Assembly (NCBI GenBank): GCA_008360975.2
Contig: CM039211.1
Span: forward strand, 68,476,565 to 68,540,564
Direction: 5' to 3'
DNA: 64,000 nt
Source of the DNA: Lichenostomus cassidix
Lineage: Eukaryota; Chordata; Aves; Passeriformes; Meliphagidae
A program made the position numbers and the translations under genes. Positions 25,710-39,600 of this stretch are shown piece after piece; position 1 is the stretch's first letter, and each line of letters begins with the position of its first letter. The notes below the pieces were generated by a model that saw nothing but the letters and a program-made list of their open reading frames with translations, had not been told where the DNA came from and did not search any database.

Positions 25710-27537
25710 GACATAAAAGTGAGATTGATATTATTGCTTTATGTTTATGGTACCTTTTTTCCATAGTAACTAAGGTGACCAACATAAGTCTTTTCTCCAT
25801 TCAAATAAGTCCTCCACTCATATTGTGATTATGTTACCTATCCAAGTACTTATAAGAGGCAAGTCTTGAATACGTGGACTTCATAGTTTTCTGTGTTTGA
25901 TTCTGCAGGAATGAAACCTGGAACTCCACAAAGAAAGTGGAAGTCCTCATGTATAAATTCAGTATCTGAAGTTTACAGGTGTGGACTGCCCTCACCATCC
26001 ATTATAGTCAAAGGACAGATATGGGTAATGCAGAGGGCAGCACTGCTGACTCATTCCCAAAGGCTATTTTAGGATGAGGTGAACTGCCCTTTTGGAGAAT
26101 CGTGTTTCTTTCAGTTGACTCTTAAGGAATCACAAATGGCTACCTTAGACTTAGATGTCTAACTTTCAGAGGACCATGTGAGGTAACAAAAATCTCATCT
26201 AAAGAGGTTAAAATACAGGCTCCAGGAGGGAGGGACCTCTTTTATTCTTGCAATGATTCTAGCACTCTGTCACTGATTTATTCTGCTCTGCCATGGAAGA
26301 GGTCATTGCAGACTTCCAGCTGGTTGTAATGTCTGGATTTAAAGGACAGTGATCTGAACTGTCTGCTGCAAAATGTCTTTTGCAAAGGTGAACCTGTATC
26401 ATCAAAGGCCACACAAACAGTAGGAAAAGGACTGAATTTCCCAAAGACCAGAGCTTGGTAATGTTGTTCTGGCTTTACTCAAGAGGGCCACCTCCCCTTT
26501 CTTCCCCTGCAATGTGTTGGCCCAGATTCTGATGTGCTTGTATTGAGAGCACTCCACTCAGAGGTCCCAAAACATTGGAGGCTCAGCTGAGGTCAGGGCA
26601 GGAAATTGTGCAAGGTTAAAGTGGGTAAGTCTCTGCCTTGCTTTAGGAATCAACTATTTTTTGATAATTACCATCTCTATATACCTATCTATGCTCCTAA
26701 AGAAAGGTTACCACCACCATCCCATCATCCCTTTGCTCCCAGAATGACAATGTTTATGTCCTTCTTTTCTTACTCTGCTTGCATACATCAAGCTGAGAGT
26801 CTGGAACCTCACTTTATAAATTATGGAAAGGCAAATGGCCTGATCCTATTAGTGCAAAGGCTTCTTGTGAAAAAAGGAACTGACCTCAGTTTTTCTGAAA
26901 TAAGAAAGAGCCATTGTATAAATCACAATGCTTTCCACTCTGGGTGTCAAGTGGATTTCTACATTCCTTCTACTGGTCTTAGAGACAACTCACACGGCCT
27001 TGATATAAAAGAGTAATCAAAAAAATTATAATTTTTTTATCAGAAGAGGGATTAAGAAAGACCTGGACCTAACTAAACCTGGTGGCCACATGGCTTGAGG
27101 TGTTATTGGAATGAGCAAAAAATCTTTTTTAAGAATATAAGAAGAAATATGCAGGAAAAGAGAGATTAGGAATAGTCATATAGAGATTTCTTACAGTGAA
27201 ATGGTGAGCAGAATAATCAATGCATATAAAAATATTCTGCTTCCTTGATCTAAGAATCAAATGCCTGTAGATGGGTTTTCGTCTCACTCGTAGCAGGGTA
27301 ATTTATTGTGCTTCACAGAATGCAGAAGAAACTTGGCCCTTAATCTGTGAAAGGAAGTTTTCAGGATGAGGAATTTGATTTGACTTCAAAGAATATGAAT
27401 CGGTTCTTTCTGTTCTGTAGTCAATTATTCCCTTTCAGTGAAACTCCCTTTGGGAATAAAGCTTTCTCTGATGAGGTTTAGCCTCACAGTCCACTGCAAT
27501 CCCCCTGGATTCAGTCTTGCCTCTGAGATTCTTTCTT

Positions 27538-27734
27538 TTCCTTCCTTCCTTCCTTCCTTCCTTCCTTCCTTCCTTCCTTCCTTCCTTCCTTCCTTCCTTC
27601 CTTCCTTCCTTCCTTCCTTCCTTCCTTCTTCCTTCCTTCCTTCCTTCCTTCCTTCCTTCCTTCCTTCCTTCCTTCCTTCCTTCCTTCCTTCCTTCCTTCC
27701 TTCCTTCCTTCCTTCCTTCCTTCCTTCCTTCCTT
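27538..27734. repeat. (CCTT)n microsatellite, about 197 bp
   Basis: Close to fifty CCTT units, all pyrimidine on the plus strand, with one phase slip near 27,628. All three frames on each strand stay open through it, giving artefactual Leu/Pro/Ser/Phe or Lys/Glu/Gly/Arg peptides of over 100 codons. The array is long, so its length is likely to vary and assembly is uncertain. Confidence 0.97.
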
Positions 27735-30040
27735 TTCTCCCTCCTTTTATCTTTCACTCTTCCTCATCTTCTTTTCCTCCTTTTCTGCCTCCCTTCAAAC
27801 TAAGATTTTTCCAGCAATTTATGGGAGATTTATTTAGACAGCCACTACCTAAACCAGAACAAAAATTCAGGTAAAGAATCATGATTAAATCTTTGAAGCT
27901 TAAATGAAGGAAATTACATTGTCCAGTATGTCTAAAGGGAGATTTATGGTTCAGATATTTGCTTTATATATGATTTATGATGTCATATAATGTTGAAAAG
28001 CATAAAACTCCAACTGGTCAAGATCTTGGATTGAATATCTGTCTGCTCCCTAAAATAAAAAACAAAAAACCAAACTAATAGTTAAAACCATCATAACTCA
28101 TTGATTCTAAATTGAATTCTTTATTTGAAGGAGTAGTAATGACCTTAGTTTTTTTTGGTATTTTAATGTATTGAGAATGTCATTATATGAATAATATATT
28201 TTTCAGCCAGTATAAACATGGAGAATGTGTGTCTGAAATAAATCTCCCTTGTGATGGTATTGATGTGGTGACTGCTTTTTGTTTGGTTTTTATTTTTTTT
28301 AGGATTAATGCAAAATAGTATACATTTTTTAATGTGGACTAAATTACAGTGTTTTATGGAAAAAGTATATTTGCAAGTTAACATAATTGTAAAGTTCAAT
28401 CCTAGATTCAAATGTGGCTGTTTCTTGGAAGGTCTGAAAAGTAAGACTTTTTAACTACATTTTCCAATATCTTATTAATTACTGAACTTGCCCTCCTACA
28501 CATTTCTCTGGGCAGATGTGACCATCTTTAGGAATTTGCTTGAAAAGAGAATTATTTAGAAAACCTTTTCCACAGCTGTAGAACACAGAGTTCGTAGCTC
28601 AGTTAAAAGGACACTGTAAATTTAGTTGAGGATTAATATGTAGGTTTGATACACTTGCTATTTTCTGTAATTTAGCTGTATTTACTCCATCTTTCTCTCA
28701 GCCACAAAATTTCAGAAATATACTCTAGAGGAAATTAAACAGGGTCTATCAAAATGATCAGAACTTGTTAAGGAGATGTGATTTCTCTGTTTCAAAGTGA
28801 CGCATAAATGGTGTATGGGGCAGAAAAGTAGAAAAAAATTGAGTTATTTTTTCCTAGTTTTTATGTATTTCTAAGCCATCCTAACAGTCCATTAAAATTG
28901 TCATTTAACCTACTAGATATGAAGTGTTAAATATCTCCATATGATGCTTTAAATGCAAACAACAAAATATTCCAAAATTGTAATTGGAAATGAGGAAGTG
29001 AAATAGATTGTAAACCTGAACTTAAACTGATTTTTCAATTTCAGTGTCCCATTATGCGCAAGCATAAAACACAACAAAAAAAAGGAGATCAGATTCTTCA
29101 TTAAAAAATTGAAAACCAAATTACTCACTCTGGAATCAGTATCTGTAAAGGGGGAGGGTTGCAGACGATTTGGGGGACTCATATGGGTAGAAGCTATGCC
29201 TCTTTTTTCCTTTTTTATAGGTGAGAAGGAAGGCTTGGTACTTTTTGTTCTTGCTATATACCTTCAAGATATTGAAAAAATGGTGATATTCTGTGATCTG
29301 AGGTGGAATTTATACAGACAAGGAAACACCTCAGCTTTTCTTTCATGTTTTTCTGCTTTAATGTTAAATGGGTCACAGGACTTACAACCTACCCACCTTT
29401 TAAAACTATCCATGCTTCCTTCTCTTGTCTGACTTAACCAGCAGGGATTAGAATTGCTTGGTATTTCAGGGAGAGGTGTGAGGTGGAAATGTCCTAGCTT
29501 ATTGGTAAGCAAAGTAGGCAGCCCTGGTCTCACTGGTAGCAGGAAGATAAGTGGTTTAGCATCAGACATTATATACTTGGAAAAAATAAAAAAAATCAGG
29601 AAAAATATAAATAAAAAAGAGTGCAAAGTTCTATTGTCAAGCGCGGCTGTCACTTCATGAAACCAGAGTCATATATAAGATATATGTGACATACTAATAG
29701 GAAGTAATTTACCCAAGGATGTTTTTGTGCCTTGAAGTGCCTTCAACATTTCTGCTTTGAAAACTTTGCAAGTGTGTACGCATCAGAGCAGTTACCGAGG
29801 CGCTGAAGTTCCCAATTTGTGCACAATGTGACTTTTATAATGCTATTAAACTCATCTCATGGAAAGCGGTGTGCACAGAACAATGATACATGAGATCTCA
29901 AGGAGGCTGCTGGCTGGGGGAGAAGACTGGAGTGAGGAGAAAGCTTTTATAAAGTCACTTTGAGAATGCACCTCTGCTTCAGAAACCCTCTGTTTATTCT
30001 CTTTGGGAATTGTCTACTGTGCTTTGGGTGGAGATTCATG
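27735..30040. other. intergenic AT-rich DNA, no gene seen
   Basis: No gene supported. The part at 29,650-29,930 is repeat-free by eye and may be constrained, but I have no alignment to show it. Confidence 0.5.
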
Positions 30041-30044
30041 CACA

Positions 30045-30600
30045 CGCTGGTTTGGTCGGGGGTAGAGTTAATTTCCTCCACAGTATCTACTGAGGGGCTG
30101 TGCTTTGGATTTTTGCTGAAACAGTGTTGGTAATACAGAGATGTTGTCATTATTTCTGAGCAGGGTTTGCACCTTATCAAGCACTTTTCTTCTCACCCCA
30201 TCTCAGCAGTGAGGGTGCACAGGGAGGGGACAGAGGCAAGACAGCTGGCTCCAGGTGATCACAGGCATGTTATTGTAGGCATCATTCCCAGCATACAAAA
30301 CCGAGAGAAGAAGGAAATATGTATGGGGGGTTTGGAGTGATAAGAATTGTCTTCCCAAGTCACTGTTGTGTGTGATGGGGCACTGCTTTCTGGGGGATTG
30401 CTCAGCACCTGCCTGCTGATGGGAAGTGCTGGATGTATTCCTTGTTTAGCATTGCTTGTGTGTATGGTTTTTACTGCTCCTGTTAACTGTCTTCATGAAA
30501 AACCCATGTGTTTTTTCACTTCTGGTTCTTTTCCCATCCCACCATGGCCAGGTACTGAATGAGTGGCTGTGTGGGGCTGAATTATGTTTAAGCCACAGCA
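30045..30600 (+). mobile_element. solo LTR of an abundant avian ERVL-type family
   Basis: The sequence follows this familiar avian LTR in order: GTAGAGTTAATTTCC near the start, ACAGAGATGTTGTCATTATT, a decayed TATA region (CATACAAAACCGAGAG), TTGTCTTCCCAAGTCACTG, GCACCTGCCTGCTGATGGGA, ATTCCTTGTTTAGCATTGC, and an end in AAGCCACAGCA. No internal retroviral sequence flanks it, so it is a solo LTR. It is diverged (loss of CpGs, small indels), and the exact ends and target duplication are not clear. The family name is from recognition of the pattern, not a search. Confidence 0.75.
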
Positions 30601-33600
30601 GTGCTGCTTGCACTCCTCATGCCCTCAGTATAATAAATTGTATACATCTGTTTCTCTCATTAAAGTAAATTTATTATGGTACTCATCTATTTATTTACCT
30701 CTAACACGGGGCAGACACAGCCCAAGATTCCCTCCTATCCCATGAGGTCTAACTTGAAGGGAGGGTCTCAGATGATTATGTAGGTTGTGTAACTCTACTG
30801 GTCACACAATCAGAAATAAAAACTCACCATTTTCCAGCTAAAGTGTGACTCTTCACTCTTGCACCTTGTTCCTGCCTTGCCCACTTTCCCTGCTCTTTTC
30901 TCGTCGGTCTCTTTCTGCATCCTGACCGTAAATTCAGGGGAATTTTTTTTTCTTGTGTGGATAGCAGCAGACACATGGTGCCCAGTTTTGGGCACTGGGC
31001 TTTCAAAGAATTTATTCGAACACAAGTAAACCCCACAATTTTACAGCTGAAAATGCTCTCCCTCCTCCTTTTTGTGTTCTGGGACAGTTCTGAGCATTCC
31101 TTTTGCCTCATAGGAGGCAAACTGAGAGCACCAGAGCAATTTGCTACAGAAGAGTGGTGAGATGGTGATAGATCTGGGGAGAGAGGACACACAGATTTCC
31201 CTGTATGGTAGGAAAATCAAAACCCATGATTTTTGTTTGTTCATTCATAAAAGGCAAAAAAACCCTGGAGAACAAACAAATAAACATCTTGCTTCAAAAT
31301 AAAATTCACTGGAGGAAAAAAATTGAGGGAGGTGAAGGTCAGTCAAAATATTTTGCTGTATTAAATTCAGAGCATTTAATTCACAGGAAAACGATATGAT
31401 TTTTTAAATATACTAAACCAGTGATTTTTTTTAGACTATTTTGAAATTTTAAAAGAAATATCCCATGTGGAAGGTTTTGCCTCAGTACAGTTTGTCACCA
31501 TCACTGTGTTTCATTTGTTTTCCTCCTGACATGAAATTTGCTTGAAAACAATGCTTTTTTTAGGCATTTTGAAAGATACAATGTTCTTCACCAGGCAGGC
31601 ATTCTGAGAGTATTACTTTGAACAGCTTTAAATGGCAGTGACTCTGGCTCTGAAATGCACTGCCCAGTTTAAGGCATCTGAAGTAGGAGTGGAGTCAGAG
31701 ATTCCAGGCTACTCAGTAAGTGTGGTCCTTTTCCTCATGAATGCTTTGACTAGGTAGTCCTCAGTCATAAACTTATATATGTCAACAGTACTCAGGTTTA
31801 GATTCAACAACTACAGACAAGTAAAACCCAATACAGCTGGGTTTAACTGTAGGAATATGTGTTTTGTTGGGACAAGGAGCAGGCTTGGCTCCATCCTCTT
31901 TCTCCACTGGCCTTCAGAGCTGATGTAGCTCTGCAGCAAATAAATGGCCTTGCATTAAAGCAAGGAAAAAGCAGTGGAAGAAGATGAGCCATGGTAACTT
32001 AAGACTTGCTCCTGAGGTGGTCCAATTAATACATTTTCTTTTGTCCATGCCTCCTTCCACCTGAAGATGCAGCTTGAGTCTTTGTCTGGGATGTCAATGT
32101 GAAAATATCTATATGTGAGCTTGTGCCCCTGTTTCTCCCCCCTCCCCTTCAATTTTCTTAATGGTATTCAGGGACAGTCATACTTTTATTTTTCAAATTA
32201 CATGAAGGTATTGTATTAAATATAGGATTTGGGACTTGGCAAATCAACAAGCGCATTGTACTCCTATGGAGACAAAAGGTGACTGAACAGTTTAGCCAGC
32301 CGACAAACAGGCAAAAGTAATGCTCCACGGTAAGAGGATTGCTGGCTCTATTGTTGGGCCCACAACAGGAACCAACTTATTGCAACATTAATTTCCCATC
32401 TCACATGGAAGTTATTTAAGGGAGAAGACTAACAAGCAAGCAGTGCCCACAGTTTAATCCTATTGTCACCCTGATGGATTTATATTTGCTGCTGGGTTGT
32501 AGAGGTGGAATAAGGCTGCTTTGTTATTATTTCAGCTGCATTTGCTGGGGGAAAAAAACAACCCCAGGATTAGGAAAACATGGCTTCTGCTACCTTTAGA
32601 TAGTCAGGAACTGCTGTTCTGTTAGTGTATGTATAAGATGACTAAAATTATATCTTAGTGATGCAGAAATTCTTCACTCAGGAATGACAGAAATATTTTT
32701 AACTGCAATTAAGGCTTGTGAAATGTCTTTTTTTTGGCTACATCTGTTCTTATGACTTCATTTCTCAATCACCTTTTTTTAATTTCTATGGCAGCAGTCA
32801 CAGCAGTACATGGGGCCAAGTGTAGTAGTTATTGCATGTTTCCTGCTGTCTGCATCTTGGAAATATTTGTAGAAGTTCACCTGTAGGTGTGTATTTCTTC
32901 TGCAGCCCAAAGCTGAGCCTTTAGCTGGTTTTACAGTTACAGGCAACTACTTTAGCAACATTGAACAGCAGCAACAGATGTCTCCAGCAGACCAGGCATT
33001 CAAATATTTAGTTCTCCAGATTTGGACTAGGTGTCAGAGCCTCTAGGTGTCCTTTTTAGAACAAATCTGTTTAAGCTTAAATTCAAAGAAAGACAGTCAC
33101 AACTTTGGATTACACTTAAAAGTCAGTTTAGCCAAATCTTCAGCAGGTGTTGATGGTCATAATTCCACTAAAGTCAGGAAGTGTCGCTGTGGTTTACATG
33201 AGAAAGACAACTAGACCTGTAGCTTTTATGGCTTTCTTGAAAGAGATTGCTCCTTCTCATGGTATTCACAGCCACAGTGAGTGATACAGAACTCCTGAAT
33301 TCATTGTTTCTGTTGAATTCACAGATCTGGGTCATTTACAGGCAGCCACCATTTCTTGTGCTTGGCAATTCCAGGGAAGTTGTATTTGGAAAAAAACACA
33401 ATAAACCCCCACAAATCTTTTGGAATGAAAATGGCCTCCAGTTTTAACTTTGTTTTTCCATAAATTTGTTTTTTTGTTTGTTTTTTTGGTTTTTTTTAAT
33501 TATTTCTTTTTCTTTTGGTTTTGGGGTTTTTTTCAGTTTGCTGAAACCCATACCTGCAAGCGTACACAGAACATTTTTATCTTAATTATTCTTACAGGCA

Positions 33601-36289
33601 AAAAATAGGAAAAAACCCACTCCCAACCCTTTAAATTGCTTGTGAACAGTGTTTACTTATTTTATTCATCCAGTATTAACTGAAAATACATTTTTGCTGA
33701 CAGGAAACTTGCCCAAGACAGAATCTCTCTTCCTTGACGCACATACAAATGCAGTCTTCCTCTCCACGTTATTTGACTGCATCAGTCTAGCATTCAGAAT
33801 GGCACCACGGCTCTTGTTAATGCTCCTTATTATGTCATTTAGTTATGTATGTTTTTTTTCTCGCGTATGCATATTATATTTTTTGCTGCTCAATACTCTA
33901 TTCCATACGGATGGAACACATTCAAGGGCCTGTCAGACTGACAGTCTTTCTCAGTCTTCTTTAAAAATAATCTCTTTAAGTATATCTTGATCTAGATCTC
34001 TGCCTTATGCTCTTTGGAGCAAGGAACATATCTGATTTTTAAGTACAAAGAGTTCCTTTCTACAATTAGTAAACCATTTCCAAGGGTGGAAATCTGATAC
34101 ATAGTTCTCAAAAAAGCCAAAAATATGCAAAATATCAACCAGTCCTCTTTGCATAATCCTGGTGCTAGCATTAAGGTTTTATACTCCCCAAATACCTTCC
34201 TTCACATAGATTTGAGGCAAGTCTATTGGAAGTGTCTGTCTAGCACCATTTTAAGTCCTGTGTGAGGTCCCCAGTTTCCCCTTATAGCTTGTTCCTGAAC
34301 TTTAGCAGCCATCATCTTCCAGCCCAACTCTGGAATCTTTGATCAGAAATTACTGCAGATCCCTGCTCAGTGGCTCATTTGCATTTAATATAACTACAGC
34401 TATTTAAAAATTATGAATTTGGGATTCATTTCACCTAATTTTAGTTAACTGCAGGGTAAGTGTCTACATAAGAGCTGGTTTTCTGAGCTCCAGTTGCTAA
34501 AATTGTGTGACTTCTCAGAGGGATTCCTCTGATTAAATGCTGTGCCTACTTCAGACAGAGCTTGATTATTCACCAGAATACATTGGCTTTCCGTGGAAAA
34601 GGATCCCAAGCACGAGGTTCATGTTGCAGGACAGGAGGCACCTGGAATGTCCTCTGTGCTCTCCGCCAGCCCAGCCTTGGACCATCAGATGTCAGTACCT
34701 GAAAATGAGCTAAACTATGAATGCCTGCGAATTTCTGAGCTGTCTTGGTTCCCTCTGGAGTCAGCAAGGAGAGAGAGCTGGGAGGAATTTGATTTGGGAG
34801 GTGGGTATTCCTCACTCTTTGCTGTACAGGAAAACTATGTGCCTAAATTTTAAGTCAGCTGCAGTGGTCTGCAGTGAAACTCACCCTTGGATACACATGG
34901 CAGATGATGTTGATCTTTTAATAGTGCTTTTAGAGAAAACACATCATTTTATCATGCCTTGAAAGTGAATCTTAATCTATTTTGGCTCGGAAGGTTGGTT
35001 CTGCCCTTGATTTGTATAGGACCGTAGGGCAGTTACCTACTTACTTATTTCAGAGTTTGTTTACCTGAGCAATGAATAATAATCTTACAGGGATTTTATT
35101 ATTTATTATTAACACTGGTACAGCACTGATTATATACAGACATATTTAATATCACATTATGTTAGATGTTGTAAAAGTAAATCAAATGATACAATTTCTA
35201 TTCTGCAAAATTTGCAGCCTGAAAAGAAAAAAATTGCAACAAAAGTATACTAATAAAGATGTGAGGTTCATAAGGAGGAACAAAATTAATCATACGAAAT
35301 CCACAGTCCATCAGAAGTACCAATTATAAGTCATTACCTGATATTTTTCAATGCTTTTACATGTTTGGTTGAAAGTGTCTAGACAGGCTAATGCCAGTGT
35401 AAGTGAATCATATAGCAGATGAATGCTTGTAAGCAGACTTGCTATATTTGGGAGAATAAATATTTGTGTTATGCCAAAAAACCGGAAAAAAAACCTCAAA
35501 AAAAATCCAAACTTAAATAAAACATATTTGCTTTGAAATATTTGGAAAAGAATTCCATTTACATTTAGTAAAATTCGTTGTTATGGAAATTAATTGCTTT
35601 ACATTTAATGTGCAACATTTCAGCATGAGATTATGAAACTATTTTGATTTTTTTTTTTTTTTTCCCTACAAGAAACCTATTTTTGCAGTGCCTATAGGAA
35701 GTGTAGTCTAGTAGACTTGATTGGAGAAAAAATATAGCATGACAGCAGAAGCCGACCAGCTGTACAGGAGAGGGAATATATATTGGACTAAAGCAAACAA
35801 GCCAAACACACACAGAAATCCAGACCAATTTAACACACAACCTTCTCTCTAGAGCAGTGTCATGCTGTCGTGCACTATGTACTAAGGCACCCATGTGCAG
35901 TTATCCTAGACAACATCCTCAGCTATCAGAGAAACACATATGGAGAATTTTTTGCAGCGTAGCTGAATCTCAGCCCAAAGATTTGATGCTAAAAAGATCA
36001 GATTATGTGCCTCAAAAGCTGATGTAACGTATTTAATTGGATAATATACTGTAGTTTTCTAATTTGGATGTACAGATATGCACTCACTTATGCAGGACTG
36101 TGACCTAAAGCTACAACATAAGGAAGCATGGTGGATTCCAGCACCTCTTTAAGAAGAGGCTCCTACCCACATGCTGTCCTAACTGCTGAAGGGTCATCTT
36201 CACTGTACAAACTTCATTTCATATCTGATAGTCCATAAGTGAAGTATCCTGGTAAATAAATAAATAAATGTATATGACTGATAGGAAAA
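30601..36289. other. intergenic DNA, no gene seen
   Basis: No supported gene. It contains a T-rich tract at 33,463-33,537, an ATTTGCAT octamer near 34,376 with no visible promoter, and a T17 run near 35,646. Confidence 0.5.
33463..33537. repeat. T-rich low-complexity tract
   Basis: T runs with scattered G, like the tract at 7.8 kb. Confidence 0.8.
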
Positions 36290-36682
36290 GACTAGGATAT
36301 GTTATGAGGAAAGGCTGAGAGAATAGGGATTGTTCAGCCTGGAGTAGAAAAGCCTTCATAGTGACCTTATTGCAGCCTTCCCTCTTCCAAGAGATCCTAC
36401 AAGAGAGATGGAGCGGAATTTTTCACAAGGGCATGCACTAATAGGCTGAGGGGGAATGGCTTCAGACTGAAAGAGAGGAGGTTTAGTCTACATTTTAGGA
36501 CGAAATTCTTCTCTGTAGGGTGGTAAGGCACTGGCACACATTGTCCAGAGAAGCTGTGGATGTCCCATGCCTGGAAGTGTTCAAGGCCAGGCTGGATGGG
36601 GTTCTGAGCTCACTGGAGTGAATGCTGGTAAGATTGGAACAGTGATCTTTACCATCCATTCTGGGATTCTATGATTCTGTGT
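36290..36682 (+). mobile_element. CR1 LINE 3' end (plus strand)
   Basis: The sense CR1 3' region ends in GGGATTCTATGATTCTGTG. Recognisable internal pieces are GAGGTTTAGTCTACATTTTAG, CTGTGGATGTCCCATGCCTG and GTGTTCAAGGCCAGGCTGGA. It is 5' truncated and moderately diverged. Confidence 0.85.
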
Positions 36683-39600
36683 ACAGAGTACAACCTTATT
36701 TTTCTAGTTAGGATTGATAAGTGGGTTCTTTCTTCCTGCTGCATAAAGATGCAGACATTCCTTTTCTGGCTCACTGTGCAAAGACAACCACACAGCTGCC
36801 TACATAATGAACGGATTGAAAATCTAACTTTTGCCATCCACTAATTTTTCTTGCCAACAAGCACTCAATTTCCTTAGAAAATTGCTTAAAAGCAGCTACT
36901 CTTCAAAGTTACCTGAAATTGTAAGAATGATTTGGAGTCTAAAAACCAGAATATTATTTTCTTAACTTGTGTGTTATGTGTATTCTTCTCTCCTGCCCCT
37001 GAAAGTATTCCCTGCTTTACTCATTAAAAATGAACCCTTTAAATAGGCAAAGCTGGGAATGGGTAGTGTCTCAGTCTTGCCTATCACAATGGAATACCTC
37101 TGTTGGTTATTCTTTGGGTGTTAACATACTGTAGCTAATAAATACTAGTGACAAACTGCAAACACCATGGAAAGTTGCATTGATTATAATATTAATTCAA
37201 GAGCAAACAAGACAGATTTTTTTCTTTAATTCAGGGGGAACAAAACACAGCACAGAAATTGAACATAAACAGAGTTGGGATCTGCAATTCATTTTTCTTG
37301 TTTACTGGGAAATTGGGCCTAGTTAAGTTTCAAAAATGCTAATGAGGAAATAAATTAGGTAGCAATTTTCCAAGGCAATATCTCATTGGATTTGTATTTG
37401 TTTACTTTTATCTGTATTTGTCCTTGTTAACCCCTTTTTTCCCGGCCATTCAATTTCATTCACTCTGTTTTTTTCTCTGTCTGTATTTGCATATTGGTTT
37501 GGTATGATAGCATTTATATGTTTTTAAGAAGTTAACATCCACACTTCATGGCAAAGAAAGAGGGAGATAACTTTGAGGGTCCTGTACTCAACTCTTGTCT
37601 CACTGTCAACTAAATGGCATATCACTCATACTGGATTTCCAAAAAGCTCCTGATATTTGACTACCTCTGTTCACACTAAAGTTAACAGTAGTTCATTGAA
37701 ACCAGTGAGATCAGACTTAAACCAGCAGTAATTACTTTTGAAAATTCCATCCTTAATCCCCAGTAGTTTCTATTGACCTTTGTGAGATGCATCTCTGGAA
37801 GGAAACTTTAACTGTAATGAACCTTAAAAACAAGAGGCAAATTAAGATGTTTTTTTCTTAAGGCTAAACTATATCCTCATGAATTTAAATACAACTCCCC
37901 TGTAAGTATGTTTGAGGTGTTTTTTTTTTTAAGTGAGAGTCATTTCACCATCATAAGAAAAAGTTTAAGAGTAAATTATTGCATGACATTAAATGTATGT
38001 GGCTCAATATAATGCCATTGCACAGTAATTCCCTGAAGTTTTGCTCTGGGCAACATACTTAGTGCATGGGCATCAATCTGGGTAGAGAAAAGACAATGCA
38101 CTTGCATCAGAAAATTCATCTGCAATGCAATTCCTTTCTGTTTCACAGGATTGTCACCATTAAGAAGTCAATTTTCAAACCCCATATAGTGACTTTGAGA
38201 ATGGCACTCGAGGACCTGCTGATATAAAACCTATCATTATCAGGTCAATCATTTCCCAAAGCAGTGACAGATATTCAACATTATTTTCAGAGATAAATGA
38301 ATAGTCTTCATCGCAGCTCCTCTCCTTGTTGGCAATTTCAGTAAAGAGGCCAAGAGGTGAATAGCCTGCAGAACTGGTTCTCTTTTTTTCATGCCTTGGG
38401 TTGACTTTTTTAAGTTAAAGACCTTTTGCAGAAAGTTTGCCCCCTCACAGCCTTTTTTTGCAAAAAGTGGCCATGTATGTGAATTTCGAGCAACCAGCAA
38501 CACCCATTGCTAAAGGGCAGGAGCTAACCAGGGAAAGGTCATTCCAATTCACAAAGGGCTTTGATATTTCAGAATAGCTGACTTTGTTATGAACTGAAGG
38601 AGAACCTCACATTTCAAATTCTTTGAGTGAAATAAAAATGTCAGGGTCTTCAGGAAACCCACCAGAAGAGCCATCCTGAAGGTATGAACACTGGAAGCTC
38701 CTGGGAGGGTGGCTGTACAAAGGCTCCACAAGTTTTCTGTTTCTCTTATCCCACACGTTTAAAATGGGAAGCCACTTCGATAAGAAGTAAGATGAGGAGG
38801 GGCCAAGGGATTCAGGAACTGAAGATCCAACAGCTTCCAAGTTTTCATCTTCCCTTCCATGAAAAGAGCTGCAGTTGGATCCTGGCTATCTCCATAGCTA
38901 ACTAATGGAAAAAAATGGAGAGAAACAATGACCAAAGAGAAGACAACTTTTTTTAATGGAACTCAGTCTTAGATTCTAACACAACTCTATCAACATTCAA
39001 CAGCTGCCATAAAACATTCATATTTTATGAATTTTTATTTTATAAATTACCACCTCCTGGGGGAATATTATTATTCAGGAAGTTACTACTAAACAGTAAT
39101 GAGGATAAAGCACTTCTAGAAGTTTTGTTGTTGTTTGTTTGTTTGTTTTTCAGTTTCAGAGCTATTCTACGTAAAGTGCTTATACATAAATTTAGGGGCC
39201 ATAGACCTAGACTTAATAATACTTTTTACCCTTATTTATTCTTTAGTTTATTTTTCAAAATACATTGCTATCATGTACTTGTTTTAACATATTAATTCTG
39301 TGTCAAATGTGAGGTAGATTCAGATTTTTTTTTTTTGTATGTTTTGTTTTTTCATTTGTTAGTTTGTTTGGGTTTTTTATTTCTCAGAATTGGGAAGAGA
39401 GTGTGACTCCATTCTATGCTAGAGATATAGTTGGGAATAGACAGAGAAAGCGTTCTAAAAATAAAACTTTGCAAAATTTTCTTCAAGATAGGGGAAGGCA
39501 AATAAAATAACATCTATATGAGAAAACATAGATTTAGGTTAATATTATATTTCTATTTTGATTGTTGCCTCTTGCATGGTCATAATCTCACAAAAAATTT

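Larger units (their letters stand above)
20021..27537. other. intergenic AT-rich DNA, no gene seen
   Basis: No supported gene. It includes simple repeats at 21,764-21,796 (CT-rich), 22,601-22,664 (A-rich TAAAA) and 25,689-25,709 (GT). The part from about 24,990 to 25,620 lacks visible repeats and is AT-rich with several ATGCAT-like motifs. A conserved element is possible but untested. Confidence 0.5.

Noticed and set aside
26478..26500. Second CTCF-like word (AGGTGGC on the minus strand)
   Set aside because: Only the second half of the motif matches, and the CCAS half is absent.
27425..27837. Three long frames of repeating Lys/Glu/Gly/Arg or Leu/Pro/Ser/Phe
   Set aside because: They are translations of the (CCTT)n microsatellite, which has no stop codon in any frame.
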